A stretch of 64,000 nucleotides of DNA from Niabella ginsenosidivorans (GTDB lineage Bacteria > Bacteroidota > Bacteroidia > Chitinophagales > Chitinophagaceae). The stretch is taken from assembly GCF_001654455.1 (NCBI RefSeq), contig NZ_CP015772.1, positions 5,084,001 through 5,148,000 on the forward strand, read 5' to 3'. This document shows positions 24,801 to 33,289 of this stretch, one piece after another (the stretch's first letter is position 1; each line of letters opens with the position of its first letter). Below the pieces are notes generated by a model, which saw nothing but the letters and a program-made list of their open reading frames with translations, ran no database searches and was not told the origin of the DNA. Position numbers and translations under genes: made by a program.

Positions 24801-25092
24801 TCAGAATAGTATGGGGTCTCTCAATGCAGAAGGAAGCACTTTCAGTACCGACTTTATCAAGTTCCGTGAAGCGTCATTAAATTATGCCTTTAAACCGAGG
24901 CTTTTGAAAAAAATAGGATTGAGCTCCGCGATGATTGGGATTTACGGGCGTGATCTTTTTATATGGTCGCCCTGGCCGATATTCGACCCGGAATTTGGTA
25001 CCTTAAGCGGAACAGATATTGTTACCGGCTTTGAAGTAGGGCAGTTCCCTTCCACACGCACTGTAGGGTTTAATTTATCAATCGGATTTTAA
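21853..25092 (+). CDS. SusC/RagA family TonB-linked outer membrane transporter
   Basis: A 1079-residue SusC-type outer-membrane transporter. A signal peptide (LLFYLLLLIPVLAQAQ) is followed by a CarboxypepD_reg-like domain (about 32-115: GMVTSKETTEPVANVTILVK), a TonB plug (LSGKVAGLNLIRSGSGPAGS, IVVDGVVINN, SVLKGPAAAALYGQRGANGA) and the 22-strand barrel ending in VGFNLSIGF with a terminal Phe. It pairs with the SusD lipoprotein 10 bases downstream; together they form a lidded nutrient importer powered by TonB. Placed between glpD and the glycerophosphodiesterase, so the cargo is probably a glycerophosphodiester or deacylated phospholipid rather than a polysaccharide; inferred from context, as no glycosidase is in the locus. 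Confidence 0.95.
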   Translation: MQQMRKKKSLINGCLLFYLLLLIPVLAQAQRKTVSGMVTSKETTEPVANVTILVKGTSRGTTTGADGHYAIPVATGETLVFSSIGYKEQERKVEQQTTINILLESEGKQENEVVVTALGIKKQDKALGYALTKIDSTQLTDAVSSNWTDALSGKVAGLNLIRSGSGPAGSNKIILRGENNLTGDNEALIVVDGVVINNSSGKRSANASDNVYATGSDNLPADYGSSMNDINPQDIESVSVLKGPAAAALYGQRGANGAIIITTKSASAKRKGRINVRYSINGSLESINRSPDLQYEYGLGLDGQSDYEYGKSANSSSSSAYGPKFDGQLFYQYDPVTQTRATVATPWVPYDNINDFWDVGKNLTNNLSLDGKIGTTSFRVSGGIQSNKWIVPNTGFHRNSASLSTNTDITKKLKFSTKINYGYRTSDNLPAAGYGNQSLMYWYIFWQPNADFNWLRNYWSVTDPYKKIRYPYSSYPENPFAIVNEFLNKTRRNNVTGSAQFNYQLTKELSFMLRGNLDWSNDKREQDRPYDAGARLPFGSVRKQNIYARELSYDFLARYNKNLSNDVKLGVSVGGSQLKNMYDKSDIRADGLKFPDSLTGSPYPGIYSLDNSLYGLIYIPDTSRYQINSIYGIINVSYKDYLFAELTGRQDWNSVLATADRTDNVGFFYPSLNTSFVLSDFTKLPSFINYAKLRASIAQVGSGSTTPYRTAYTYMLANNGIFPDSALMNPKILPNENLKPLKTTTFELGTEVQLFKNRLGFDVAVYWGNTKNQILTRTLDRSSGYDAAVINAGRVNNTGVEVSLNGKPVVNKNGFNWEVFATFAANKNKIVSMPDSTVLLRSGQIASGQIVATIGGSMGDLYGLGYQRSPDGQVIFDPATGFPKITSNIIYLGNTTPKYKVSLGNTFRYKQLSLKVLFDAQAGAVAYSLTHYKMVEQGKLKVTLPGRYNGIIGNGVLEVLNDKGEVTGYRKNDVVAYDVDQYYQNSMGSLNAEGSTFSTDFIKFREASLNYAFKPRLLKKIGLSSAMIGIYGRDLFIWSPWPIFDPEFGTLSGTDIVTGFEVGQFPSTRTVGFNLSIGF

Positions 25093-25102
25093 TTTCTTTA
25101 AA

Positions 25103-26686
25103 ATGAAAAAGCAACTACTTATTGCAGGCATTGTTTTGTTGGTGGTACCAACACTATACTCATGTAAAAAAGGATTCGAGAAGTTGAATGTGGATCCTAT
25201 TAACATACTGCACACCACTTCCGATAAACTACTGGCGCCGGCACTGGTAAACTCGCTTTGGCCCGGCATGAGCCGGAACAGAAGCTTTAACAATGAGCTG
25301 ATGCAGGTTACAGTTAATATAAGTGACGGGGAAAACACGGTATTCCGGTATGCTTTCAGAGCTACCCAATCGGATTATTTATGGAACTCCTGGTTTGTTC
25401 AGCTGACGAATTTCAAGGATGTAGACAGCCTGGCAAGTATCGGCGATAGTATTAACACCTCCTACCAGGGAATTGCAAGGATTTGTAAGGCCTGGCTGTT
25501 TGCGAACCTGACCGACACATATGGGGATATTCCTTACACAGAGGCGCTTAAAGGCTGGACGGGCGGCTCACAGGGAAACGTACAGCCCGTATTTGACCGG
25601 CAAAAGGATATTTACCTGGATTTATTTAAAAAACTGGAAGAGGCAAATGATTTGTTAACCAATAATACGCCGGTTGTTGTATCCAGCGATCCGGTGTACA
25701 GGGGAGATATTTCCAAATGGAGAAAATTTGGAAATTCATTGTATCTGCGCTTATTATTGCGCATTTCCGGAAAAGCTGAAGTACAGGATCAGTGTATTCA
25801 GAAAATAAAAGAAATAGTTGAAAATCCGGATAAATACCCCATAATGCAAAACAACAGCGATTGTGCCAGGGTGCTCTGGACCGGGGAAACCAGCAGTACA
25901 GACCCATATACATCGCCTTACGTAAACGGTATACGTGTGCAGGATTTCAGAGCTCCCGCCATTTGCAGTTATTTTCTGGACAGTTTGGTTACGTGGACGG
26001 ACCCGCGGCTTGTTTCAGCAAAGCCCTACGGGTCCGGCAGTATCGGCCGCCTGGGCATTGCCCAGGCCAGTGGAGGCGGATGGCGTGGAGTGGCAAGCGG
26101 GTACCTGCCTGGCAAGGCTGAGCCCAAAGGATGCTATTTTCAAAGCTATGACAACAAAACAACGGGAGGTGTCTGGTCGCTTCAGCAAAACCCGTGGACA
26201 GGCATCATCATGCAATATGCCGAAGTACAGTTTATCCTGGCAGAAGCAGCCGTAAAAGGCTGGATCAGCGGTGATGCAAAGACCTATTTTTACCAGGGTA
26301 TTGCATCTGCCATCAATTATTGGGTGCCGAATTTTCCCGAAAGCATTACTTCTAAAGAATTTGCGGATCATCTTGGAAATTTGAGCGCCGGCAGTGTAAT
26401 TTGGGATGATGCGCTCCCTGCACGCAGAAAAATGGAAATGATACACCTGCAGAAATACTACGCACTGTTTATGACTGATCTGCAGCAATGGTTTGAGTAC
26501 AGGCGTACCGGATATCCTAATTTACATTTGGATAAACTACCAGGTTTGCAAAACGGGGGCGTAATGCCCGCCCGCCTGGTGTACCCTGTATATGTGCAGT
26601 CGGCCAATCCAACCAATTATAAGGCCGCGGTAGCTGCACAGGGCCCCGATCAGATAAATACCAACGTGTGGTGGCAAAAGCCTTAA
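25103..26686 (+). CDS. SusD/RagB family outer-membrane lipoprotein
   Basis: A 527-residue surface lipoprotein with lipobox LYSC (Cys 21) at VVPTLYSCKKGFEKLN. It has the SusD hallmarks of the SusD-like subgroup that begins LNVDPINIL: TPR-like helices (YQGIARICKAWLFANLTDTYGDIPYTEAL), FLAEAAVKGW in the second half (seen as FILAEAAVKGW), and WQKP at the C-terminus. It should cap the SusC channel and bind cargo at the cell surface. Ten bases separate it from susC, so the two are cotranscribed. Confidence 0.93.
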   Translation: MKKQLLIAGIVLLVVPTLYSCKKGFEKLNVDPINILHTTSDKLLAPALVNSLWPGMSRNRSFNNELMQVTVNISDGENTVFRYAFRATQSDYLWNSWFVQLTNFKDVDSLASIGDSINTSYQGIARICKAWLFANLTDTYGDIPYTEALKGWTGGSQGNVQPVFDRQKDIYLDLFKKLEEANDLLTNNTPVVVSSDPVYRGDISKWRKFGNSLYLRLLLRISGKAEVQDQCIQKIKEIVENPDKYPIMQNNSDCARVLWTGETSSTDPYTSPYVNGIRVQDFRAPAICSYFLDSLVTWTDPRLVSAKPYGSGSIGRLGIAQASGGGWRGVASGYLPGKAEPKGCYFQSYDNKTTGGVWSLQQNPWTGIIMQYAEVQFILAEAAVKGWISGDAKTYFYQGIASAINYWVPNFPESITSKEFADHLGNLSAGSVIWDDALPARRKMEMIHLQKYYALFMTDLQQWFEYRRTGYPNLHLDKLPGLQNGGVMPARLVYPVYVQSANPTNYKAAVAAQGPDQINTNVWWQKP

Positions 26687-26791
26687 TCAGAAAAAATGAT
26701 AAAGATGAAACGCTCCTGTAAAATTTTGGCAGACAAGGGAATGTTTATCAGGCATTCCATCCGACTATTGAAAACAACAAAAAATATACGG

Positions 26792-28426
26792 ATGAAATAT
26801 ATAGCAAATCTTTTTGTAATCATAAGCATAGCGGCCGCCATAAACAGCTGCACTAAAGATACATACAAGTATTATCCGGGAGGAGTGCCCTATGATGTGA
26901 TTTCTGTTTTGGATGTGCGCCCTCTTTATAAAGGGCAGGATGTAACCCTTACCAAAGAGAACCTGTATGGTGCAACCAAACTGGCTGCGGTAGTTGTATC
27001 TGATCATACAGAAGGGAACCTTCCTGAGGGCTTGCTGGTGGTACAGGATAGCCGCCGCCTCAATACCTTAAGAGGTATTTCTGTAGATCTTGGTGCCGCC
27101 GCCGCCAAATACCATCCCGGAGACTCGGTAATGATCGATATTGCGGGCAGTATGCTAACCCGTAAGAACGGTATCTTAACCATTACCGGAGTAACGGAAT
27201 CTAAAGTTAGCACTATGGGCAAAGGAATCCTTTCTGTAAATGCCATAAATGTATCAGAGCTGCTGGCTAATCCTGACAATTATGAAAGCACGCTTTGCAT
27301 CATTAATAAATCCAGTTTCCACCCTTCCCTTGGGCCGGGAGAAGGAATCGGGGGCGCTAAAACGATCAATGATGGTTTTGGTGACCTTACATTATACACA
27401 GATCCGGGGGTAAGTTACGCCGATAATGCACCTTATGCCCTGGCTGCCTATGTGGGAATTCCCTTTACTACTACTGACGGCTCTGTGCAGCTCAGAACCA
27501 GGGATGGAGATGATATAGTGGATATGGGATCATCGGCACAGGACCTTATTATCAGCGGGTTTATGGGTGACCCGAAAGGAGGAGATGGCGGCAATGAATA
27601 CGTACAGATGATAGCTACCAAAGACATCGATTTTGCCGAAACGCCCTACAGCATTGTATTTTGTAATAACGCCGGCGCTTCCACCCCTGAGCTTGATGCC
27701 GGATGGGCTACCGGCGGAATGCGTACCATTAAATGGAATATTACATCAGGCAAAGCACTCAAAGGAGAATTCTTTTACTTTGGCTTCCAGAACAGAAAAA
27801 TCAACGGCAATGCAGGTACCGTTTCTTTCCCTGCTGAAACCAACTGGTATCAAAAAACATACAATACCAAAGATGGTACTACAAACCCCGGCGATGGGGG
27901 GCTTGTCCATGCAAGTGTGTTTGGTACTTCCGGCCCCTGGGCCAACAGCGGGAACGCCTGCGGGGTAGCCCTGTTTAAAGATACGATCGTTACTGAAACA
28001 TCTGTACCGGAAGATGTATTGTTTGTAGCTGCAGGCGGTACCATTTATGACCCGGGCAGAACGCCTGTATTGGGCTACCGGATCTGTAATAACGACTGGT
28101 ATTCCATGTATTCGGTTGCTATAGATCCTGCTACTTATAAGCCTGTTGTAGTGCCTTATTTGTATTATCGTTCTACCGGTAATACGACCAATATGCCGTA
28201 TGCTGTAAATGAGGCGCACCCTACTGCCTCCACAGATGCCGGCTTGTTCAATATGATGGGGGGGGTATATAATATTACCCTGGGCCGGTGGACCACTGCA
28301 AGGAAGCAGGTGGTGGTAGAACTATTTCAGAAAACGGAAGATGGACATACTGCTGCTACCATTGCAGATATAGAAAGTGGCCGTGGCGGCCCTAATGACG
28401 CATCTGTTACAAAGATTGAGGAGTAG
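26792..28426 (+). CDS. DUF5689 domain-containing lipoprotein
   Basis: A 544-residue lipoprotein; starting at ATG 26792 (MKYIANLFVIISIAAA) gives a normal signal with lipobox INSC. A longer frame from 26696 would add 32 residues before the signal peptide and is rejected. The first 250 residues match the DUF5689 nucleic-acid-binding-like OB-type domain that follows SusCD pairs (VVSDHTEGNLPEGLLVVQDS, GDSVMIDIAGSML, LRTRDGDDIVD). The rest is a beta-rich region that may be a cargo-binding surface module. It is the third gene of the SusCD operon and probably a surface-exposed accessory binding lipoprotein. Ligand unknown. Confidence 0.75.
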   Translation: MKYIANLFVIISIAAAINSCTKDTYKYYPGGVPYDVISVLDVRPLYKGQDVTLTKENLYGATKLAAVVVSDHTEGNLPEGLLVVQDSRRLNTLRGISVDLGAAAAKYHPGDSVMIDIAGSMLTRKNGILTITGVTESKVSTMGKGILSVNAINVSELLANPDNYESTLCIINKSSFHPSLGPGEGIGGAKTINDGFGDLTLYTDPGVSYADNAPYALAAYVGIPFTTTDGSVQLRTRDGDDIVDMGSSAQDLIISGFMGDPKGGDGGNEYVQMIATKDIDFAETPYSIVFCNNAGASTPELDAGWATGGMRTIKWNITSGKALKGEFFYFGFQNRKINGNAGTVSFPAETNWYQKTYNTKDGTTNPGDGGLVHASVFGTSGPWANSGNACGVALFKDTIVTETSVPEDVLFVAAGGTIYDPGRTPVLGYRICNNDWYSMYSVAIDPATYKPVVVPYLYYRSTGNTTNMPYAVNEAHPTASTDAGLFNMMGGVYNITLGRWTTARKQVVVELFQKTEDGHTAATIADIESGRGGPNDASVTKIEE

Positions 28427-28478
28427 TGACTACGCGAGGTTTATTAATTGTGTAATTCATCTTTAAACCTGAAAAAAT

Positions 28479-28575
28479 GAAAAAGGAAAAATCTTCGGTA
28501 ACTATAGTTTCACTGATGCTATTGCAGAAAACGGCGGCTGGGGCCTGATCGAGGCCTCTGGTTTTGATATGTAAA
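28479..28575 (+). pseudogene. C-terminal remnant of a lost gene
   Basis: Between the DUF5689 gene and the glycerophosphodiesterase one frame reads GKIFGNYSFTDAIAENGG, WGLIEASGFDM and then stops, with a stop also just upstream. The peptide looks like the end of a secreted protein rather than random sequence. It is probably what remains of a fourth gene of the SusCD operon; the identity cannot be told. Confidence 0.35.
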
Positions 28576-28577
28576 GG

Positions 28578-29507
28578 ATGAAAAATATTTATAAGATGCA
28601 ATTAAAGACAATTGGGGCTGCCTTGCTGATCGTTTCAGCAATGGTAACCCGGGCACAGGGAAAAATCCGGCTTCCTGAAAAGTACAAAAAACTGGATATG
28701 GAGGCCCACCGTGGCGGCAGGGGGCTGATGCCGGAGAATACTATACCGGCAATGCTGCATGCTATTGATATGGGTGTAACCACGCTTGAAATGGATATGC
28801 AGGTAACCAAAGACGGACAGATTGTAGTGTCGCATGATGCCAATTTCAATGCAGGCTTTACCACAACTCCGGAAGGTGATACGCTTACAAAAGCGGAGGC
28901 AAAGAAGCGGCTCCTGTACACCATGCCCTATGATTCCATAAAAAAATATGATGTAGGTAAAAAGTTCTATGCCGACTTTCCCAAACAGGAAAAGATAGCT
29001 GTAGTAAAACCATTGTTAAAAGACCTGCTCACAGCAACAGAGGCTTATGCAAAAAAGAAAGGCGTAGCTGTTCAATACAATATCGAAATCAAATCGAACC
29101 CTAAAGGAGAAGGTGTTTCCTGTCCGCCGGTAGAAACGTTCACTGATCTGGCCATGCAAACGATTTTACCCTTTCATATGGGTAAGCGTCTGATCATTCA
29201 GTGCTTTGATGAGCGGGCATTAAAAATAATGCATCAGAAATACCCGCAGGTGCAAACCTCTCTTTTAATTGGAGATAAGGAAAAGCGGAGCCTGGATGAG
29301 CAGCTGAAAAGCCTGGGTTATACGCCGGAATATTATAGCCCGCATTATGCGCTGGTAACACCGGAGCTGGTTAAAGACTGCCACCGGCGGAATATGAAAA
29401 TAGTGCCGTGGACACCGGATGATTTTACCACGATAAAGCGCCTGGCGGATATGGGTGTAGACGGGATCATTACCGATTATCCAGATTTGTTTTCCCAGTT
29501 AAAATAA
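28578..29507 (+). CDS. glpQ: Secreted glycerophosphodiester phosphodiesterase
   Basis: A 309-residue GDPD-family enzyme that hydrolyses glycerophosphodiesters (glycerophosphocholine, -ethanolamine, -inositol and similar) to glycerol-3-phosphate and an alcohol. After a signal peptide (LLIVSAMVTRAQG) come the family signatures MEAHRGGRGLMPENTIPAML (catalytic His and Glu), TTLEMDMQVTKDGQIVVSHD (metal ligands and second His), NIEIKSNP, and the closing WTPDDFTTIKRLADMGVDGI. All active-site residues seem present. The protein is periplasmic or outer-membrane exposed, directly behind the SusCD set and before glpK, which makes the flow substrate capture, hydrolysis, uptake, phosphorylation readable. 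The start may be ATG 28578 or 28596. Confidence 0.93.
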   Translation: MKNIYKMQLKTIGAALLIVSAMVTRAQGKIRLPEKYKKLDMEAHRGGRGLMPENTIPAMLHAIDMGVTTLEMDMQVTKDGQIVVSHDANFNAGFTTTPEGDTLTKAEAKKRLLYTMPYDSIKKYDVGKKFYADFPKQEKIAVVKPLLKDLLTATEAYAKKKGVAVQYNIEIKSNPKGEGVSCPPVETFTDLAMQTILPFHMGKRLIIQCFDERALKIMHQKYPQVQTSLLIGDKEKRSLDEQLKSLGYTPEYYSPHYALVTPELVKDCHRRNMKIVPWTPDDFTTIKRLADMGVDGIITDYPDLFSQLK

Positions 29508-29815
29508 TTTTTTATTTTCGACACAGGGGCAGATACTATATCTGGCCGGGAGTAGAATATTAAATGCCGCTAATACACGAATAAAAATGAAATTTTCTTT
29601 CAAAATAACACCAATAATGCGCTTTTGGCGCCTGTTCGCGTATCATTTTGAAGTAATTGCTGCTAATGCTGTTGATGGGTGTTGCAAGAGTTATCAGAAT
29701 GGCAGATTTATGCGTTCGCCCTGCGGTAGGCAGGTAACGCAAGACCGGTATTATAATTATTAACGACCTTTCAGAAAACCGCTGTAAGAGGTTTTGAAAG
29801 GAAAAAATTTTTTGC
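29508..29815. other. Intergenic region before glpK
   Basis: 308 bases without a gene. It contains a small inverted repeat GCGC-TTTTG-GCGC around 29619-29631 and a Shine-Dalgarno-like GAAAGGA before glpK. Perhaps a second promoter or operator region for glpK; no TAnnTTTG box is evident. Confidence 0.4.
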
Positions 29816-31312
29816 ATGCCAAAATATGTTTTATCCCTTGACCAGGGAACTACCAGTTCCCGCGCTATTGTGTTTGACAAAGCGGGAAACATTGTTGCTA
29901 CAGCACAAAAAGAATTTACACAGATCTTTCCCAGGCCAGGCTGGGTAGAGCATGACGCCAATGAAATATGGTCGACCCAACTGGGCGTGGCCGCAGAAGC
30001 CGTTGTAAAAGCGGGCCTGAACACGGCCGATCTTGCGTCCATTGGTATTACCAACCAGCGGGAAACCACGGTGGTGTGGGATCGCAACACATCACAGCCC
30101 ATATATAATGCTATTGTATGGCAGGACCGCCGTACCTCAGATTACTGCGATTCATTGAAGCGGGAAGGCCACTCAGAGAAGATAAAAGAAAAAACAGGGC
30201 TGGTAACAGATGCCTATTTTTCCGCAACAAAGATCCGCTGGATCCTTGAAAACGTAGACGGGGCAAAAGCCCGTTCGGAAAAAGGCGAGCTTTGTTTTGG
30301 AACAATAGATTCCTGGCTGCTTTGGAAGCTGACCAACGGGGCAGTGCATGCCACCGATGCAAGCAATGCTTCCCGTACCATGGCGTACAATATTCATACA
30401 CTGGAATGGGACCAGGAATTACTCGATCTCTTTGGTATACCCATAAGCATGATGCCGGAAGTGCGCTCCAGCAGCGAAGTGTACGGTCATACCAACCAGG
30501 TGCTTACCAGCGCTAAAATTCCTGTAAGTGGCATAGCGGGTGATCAGCAATCTGCTTTGTTCGGGCAAATGTGCACCCAATCCGGTATGGTAAAAAACAC
30601 TTACGGAACAGGGTGTTTTATGCTGATGAATACAGGTACAAGCCCTGTGCCCTCAAAAAATAATTTGCTCACTACCATTGCCTGGAAAATAAACGGGGAA
30701 GTGAACTATGCATTGGAAGGCAGTGTGTTTATTGCCGGTGCCGTAGTACAGTGGCTGCGCGATGGCTTAAAGCTGATCCAGAGATCCGGCGATATTGAAG
30801 CCCTGACCCAAACCGAAACAGACAATGGCGGCGTTTACATGGTACCCGCGTTTACGGGGTTGGGAGCTCCATACTGGAACCAGCACGCACGGGGCATTAT
30901 CACCGGGCTTACAAGAGGAAGCTCTGATGGCCATATTGCACGGGCTGCAGTGGAAAGCATCGCCTACCAGACCATGGATGTATTAAAAGCGATGGAGGCA
31001 GATGCCGGGTTAACCATTACGGAAGTGCGGGTAGACGGCGGCGCTACCGTAAATAATTACTTAATGCAGTTCCAGTCCAACCTTTTAAATACAACCGTTA
31101 TCCGACCGAAGATCACAGAAACCACCGCTTTAGGAGCTGCCTACCTCAGCGGGCTGGCGGTGGGCTTCTGGAAAGACATTAACGAGGTAAAACAGTACTG
31201 GCAGGTGGACCAGACTTTTGAACCCTATATGAAGGAAGAGGTGCGTGCCGGATTGCAAAAGGGTTGGAAGCGTGCGGTAAAAGCTGCACAGGCATGGGCA
31301 GAGGAAGATTAA
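29816..31312 (+). CDS. glpK: Glycerol kinase
   Basis: A 498-residue FGGY-family kinase that phosphorylates glycerol with ATP to glycerol-3-phosphate in the cytoplasm. Signatures: [16 protein letters not shown] at the N-terminus, [64 protein letters not shown] and the second FGGY pattern around [20 protein letters not shown]. Full length. It feeds GlpD of the same locus, and glycerol would enter through GlpF downstream. The gene is preceded by a 308-base gap and may have its own promoter. Confidence 0.97.
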   Translation: MPKYVLSLDQGTTSSRAIVFDKAGNIVATAQKEFTQIFPRPGWVEHDANEIWSTQLGVAAEAVVKAGLNTADLASIGITNQRETTVVWDRNTSQPIYNAIVWQDRRTSDYCDSLKREGHSEKIKEKTGLVTDAYFSATKIRWILENVDGAKARSEKGELCFGTIDSWLLWKLTNGAVHATDASNASRTMAYNIHTLEWDQELLDLFGIPISMMPEVRSSSEVYGHTNQVLTSAKIPVSGIAGDQQSALFGQMCTQSGMVKNTYGTGCFMLMNTGTSPVPSKNNLLTTIAWKINGEVNYALEGSVFIAGAVVQWLRDGLKLIQRSGDIEALTQTETDNGGVYMVPAFTGLGAPYWNQHARGIITGLTRGSSDGHIARAAVESIAYQTMDVLKAMEADAGLTITEVRVDGGATVNNYLMQFQSNLLNTTVIRPKITETTALGAAYLSGLAVGFWKDINEVKQYWQVDQTFEPYMKEEVRAGLQKGWKRAVKAAQAWAEED

Positions 31313-31314
31313 GG

Positions 31315-31338
31315 GCCGGGCAACAGCAACCCGGCTTT
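31315..31338 (+). terminator. Weak hairpin after glpK
   Basis: GCCGGG and CCCGGC pair around a 9-nt loop, followed by only three T. It may reduce but not stop transcription into the downstream genes. Confidence 0.35.
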
Positions 31339-31441
31339 CATAGGGGCAGCGTTATCTTAAAAACGAAGACAGGAGACCAATCAATTAAAGAAAAATCATG
31401 AATGATAGGAATATTAAAAAAGAGTATTCCTTACTTAAAAT

Positions 31442-31906
31442 ATGAAAACCTTTTTTTTACTGTTAGCATGTATACATTTATGTACCAGTGCCTATTCACA
31501 GAAGAGGAAACTAAGTACAAAACGTCTTATAGGAATATGGAAATATATAGAGATGCGTGATGACAAAGGCAAGAAAATAAAATCATATAGCAACGGTTAC
31601 ATGATGGTGAACGCAGGAGGGCCAACAATTATTTTTAACAGCGATGGAACATATAAAAAAATATTTACACCCCAAAATGCAGATACTGGTTTTTGGCGAT
31701 TTGATAGTCTGAAAATGTATATTCATTATGATTTGTATATTGATTCTACAGATTGGGTGGGTAAAGACCTGATTAAAACGGGCGAAGCGGTAAAATATCC
31801 TAATGGCAACTATTATGAAAAGATTCAGGATAAAATCCTGCGATATGACGATCCGGAGTTAATTTTAGACGAACGGGGAAGTCAAATGGTTTTTAAAAAA
31901 CAATAA
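31442..31906 (+). CDS. Small secreted lipocalin-like protein, unknown function
   Basis: A 154-residue protein with a signal peptide (FFLLLACIHLCTSAYS). The mature part reads LIGIWKYIEMRDDKGKKIKS, TIIFNSDGTYKKIF, GFWRFDSLKMYIHYDLYID and YYEKIQDKILRYDDPELI, the alternating strand pattern and the W-K/R near the start typical of lipocalin-like domains in Bacteroidota. It is inserted between glpK and glpF, on the same strand and without a terminator before glpF (58-base gap). A role in the locus (binding a lipid or its head group) is possible but inferred only. Confidence 0.6.
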   Translation: MKTFFLLLACIHLCTSAYSQKRKLSTKRLIGIWKYIEMRDDKGKKIKSYSNGYMMVNAGGPTIIFNSDGTYKKIFTPQNADTGFWRFDSLKMYIHYDLYIDSTDWVGKDLIKTGEAVKYPNGNYYEKIQDKILRYDDPELILDERGSQMVFKKQ

Positions 31907-31964
31907 ATGCCTGGCTAGCCCTTTACTCTGAAACAAAAAATCTAAAACGATAAACAAGCACTAT

Positions 31965-32672
31965 ATGAATATTTTTACCGGTGAATTGGTAGGCACTTTT
32001 TTGTTGATCCTTTTGGGCAATGGCGTTGTGGCCAATGTATTGCTTAAAAAAACAAACGGAAACAACAGTGGATGGATTGTGATCACCTTTGGTTGGGGAA
32101 TGGCCGTTTTTGTGGGGGTATTTGCGGCTTCAAAGGCAAGCGGAGCGCACCTGAACCCTGCCGTAACCATTGCCCTGGCCTGGTTGAAAAAAATACCGGC
32201 AGCTGCCATACCGCAATATATTGGCGGCCAGGTAGCGGGTGCGGCACTAGGCCAGTTGTTTGTATGGCTGGCGTACCGGCAACATTATCTGGCAACGGAT
32301 GAAACGGATTTGAAAAGAGCCACTTTTTGCACGGCGCCTGCTATCCGCAGCGGGCTTAATAATGTAATTACAGAAGCCATTGGCACCTTTGTGCTCATTT
32401 TTGCCGTATTGTTCATCATTGCGCCTTCTAATAGTCTGGGTGCGCTGGATGCACTGCCGGTAGCCTTTATTGTGCTGGCCATTGGCCTGAGCCTGGGCGG
32501 GCCAACAGGCTACGCCATTAACCCCGTGCGCGATTTTGTGCCCCGGGTTATGCACGCCATCCTGCCCATTGGGAAAAAGGGCTCTAATGATTGGGCCTAT
32601 GCCTGGGTACCCATTATCGGGCCGGTTATAGGGGCTTTGCTGGCTGCTATTATTTATCAGCAATTGAATTAA
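31965..32672 (+). CDS. glpF: MIP-family channel, glycerol facilitator GlpF-type
   Basis: A 235-residue aquaglyceroporin for passive glycerol entry through the inner membrane. Six hydrophobic segments are visible. The first half-helix motif is intact (SGAHLNPAVTIALAW); in the second, the usual NPARD reads NPVRDFVPR, so the Ala that packs at the helix end is Val and a Gly-like position is Val. The Arg that selects glycerol is kept. The Asp after the second motif (RD) is typical of glycerol facilitators as opposed to water channels. Last gene of the glycerol locus. Confidence 0.9.
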   Translation: MNIFTGELVGTFLLILLGNGVVANVLLKKTNGNNSGWIVITFGWGMAVFVGVFAASKASGAHLNPAVTIALAWLKKIPAAAIPQYIGGQVAGAALGQLFVWLAYRQHYLATDETDLKRATFCTAPAIRSGLNNVITEAIGTFVLIFAVLFIIAPSNSLGALDALPVAFIVLAIGLSLGGPTGYAINPVRDFVPRVMHAILPIGKKGSNDWAYAWVPIIGPVIGALLAAIIYQQLN

Positions 32673-32865
32673 CAAAACAGAAGTGAAGGAACCTGCAAAG
32701 CAGGTGGATGCTTAATATAACCCCCCTATGCAAATTGAGCTCCGCCCGTTTATTCACTGTTAAACTCCTTAAGCGTACCATTTATGTGCGCGGTTAATAA
32801 ATGTGCGGTTTCCAATAGGTTTACCAGGTAATACTGTTTTGACATTAAAAGAACACTGTCCCCCG

Positions 32866-33020
32866 GAGGCACTCATAAAAACGTTGATTTTAAGCTTATT
32901 GGGCTGACAATTTTTTCAATCGTCATCCCGGGGCACAGCCCTCGATAGCGGGAGAAGCCGGGGATCTCTGTATTATCAGGGAGACGCCTCCGCTCATTCC
33001 GCTCCATTCGGAATGACGTT
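32866..33020 (+). repeat. Direct repeat flanking the oxidoreductase gene, copy 1
   Basis: About 155 bases, same orientation as 34677-34826. Shared landmarks in order: GAGGCACTCATAAAA, TTATTGGGCTGACAATTT, TTCAATCGTCATCCCGGG, GATAGCGGGA, GATCTCTGTATTA, CGCTC and GAATGACGTT. The outer GTCATCCCG and GGAATGAC are imperfect inverted ends. Confidence 0.8.
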
Positions 33021-33065
33021 CCAACAGGAAGAGCGGATCTTATTGTTTTCTAATAGCCTCTTTTT

Positions 33066-33146
33066 CTAAAACTCAATATCATCCGCAATATTTCCTCCCT
33101 GCTCTGCGGCAAATTTTTGCTGGTGTTCCTTTTGTTTGCTGCTGAT
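33066..33146 (-). pseudogene. Gene tail, 25 codons
   Basis: On the minus strand one frame reads TISSKQKEHQQKFAAEQGG then NIADDIEF and stops at 33066. The helix-like Gln/Glu/Lys-rich peptide and acidic end look like a genuine C-terminus, but a stop lies only 27 codons upstream, so nothing else of the gene remains. Identity unknown. Confidence 0.3.
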
Positions 33147-33229
33147 AGTCCATTATTGCTGAAGCTGCTGATCAGGGTTACGGTTTTTATGTAATACACA
33201 CAAAGCTATTTTTAATAAGAAATGTGTTT

Positions 33230-33237
33230 TATTTTTG
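33230..33237 (+). promoter_or_regulatory. -7 box before the oxidoreductase gene
   Basis: TATTTTTG matches TAnnTTTG, 53 bases before the start at 33290. No clear -33 element. Confidence 0.45.
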
Positions 33238-33289
33238 TAAAGGCTCAGAAGCTGCATTAATCCATAAATCGTTTTAAAACCTGCCTGCC

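Larger units (their letters stand above)
32673..33289. other. Long intergenic region with a repeat and a gene tail
   Basis: 617 bases. 32866-33020 is a dispersed repeat whose twin lies at 34677-34826. 33066-33145 on the minus strand looks like the end of a lost gene. A -7-like TATTTTTG (33230-33237) precedes the oxidoreductase gene. Confidence 0.6.
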
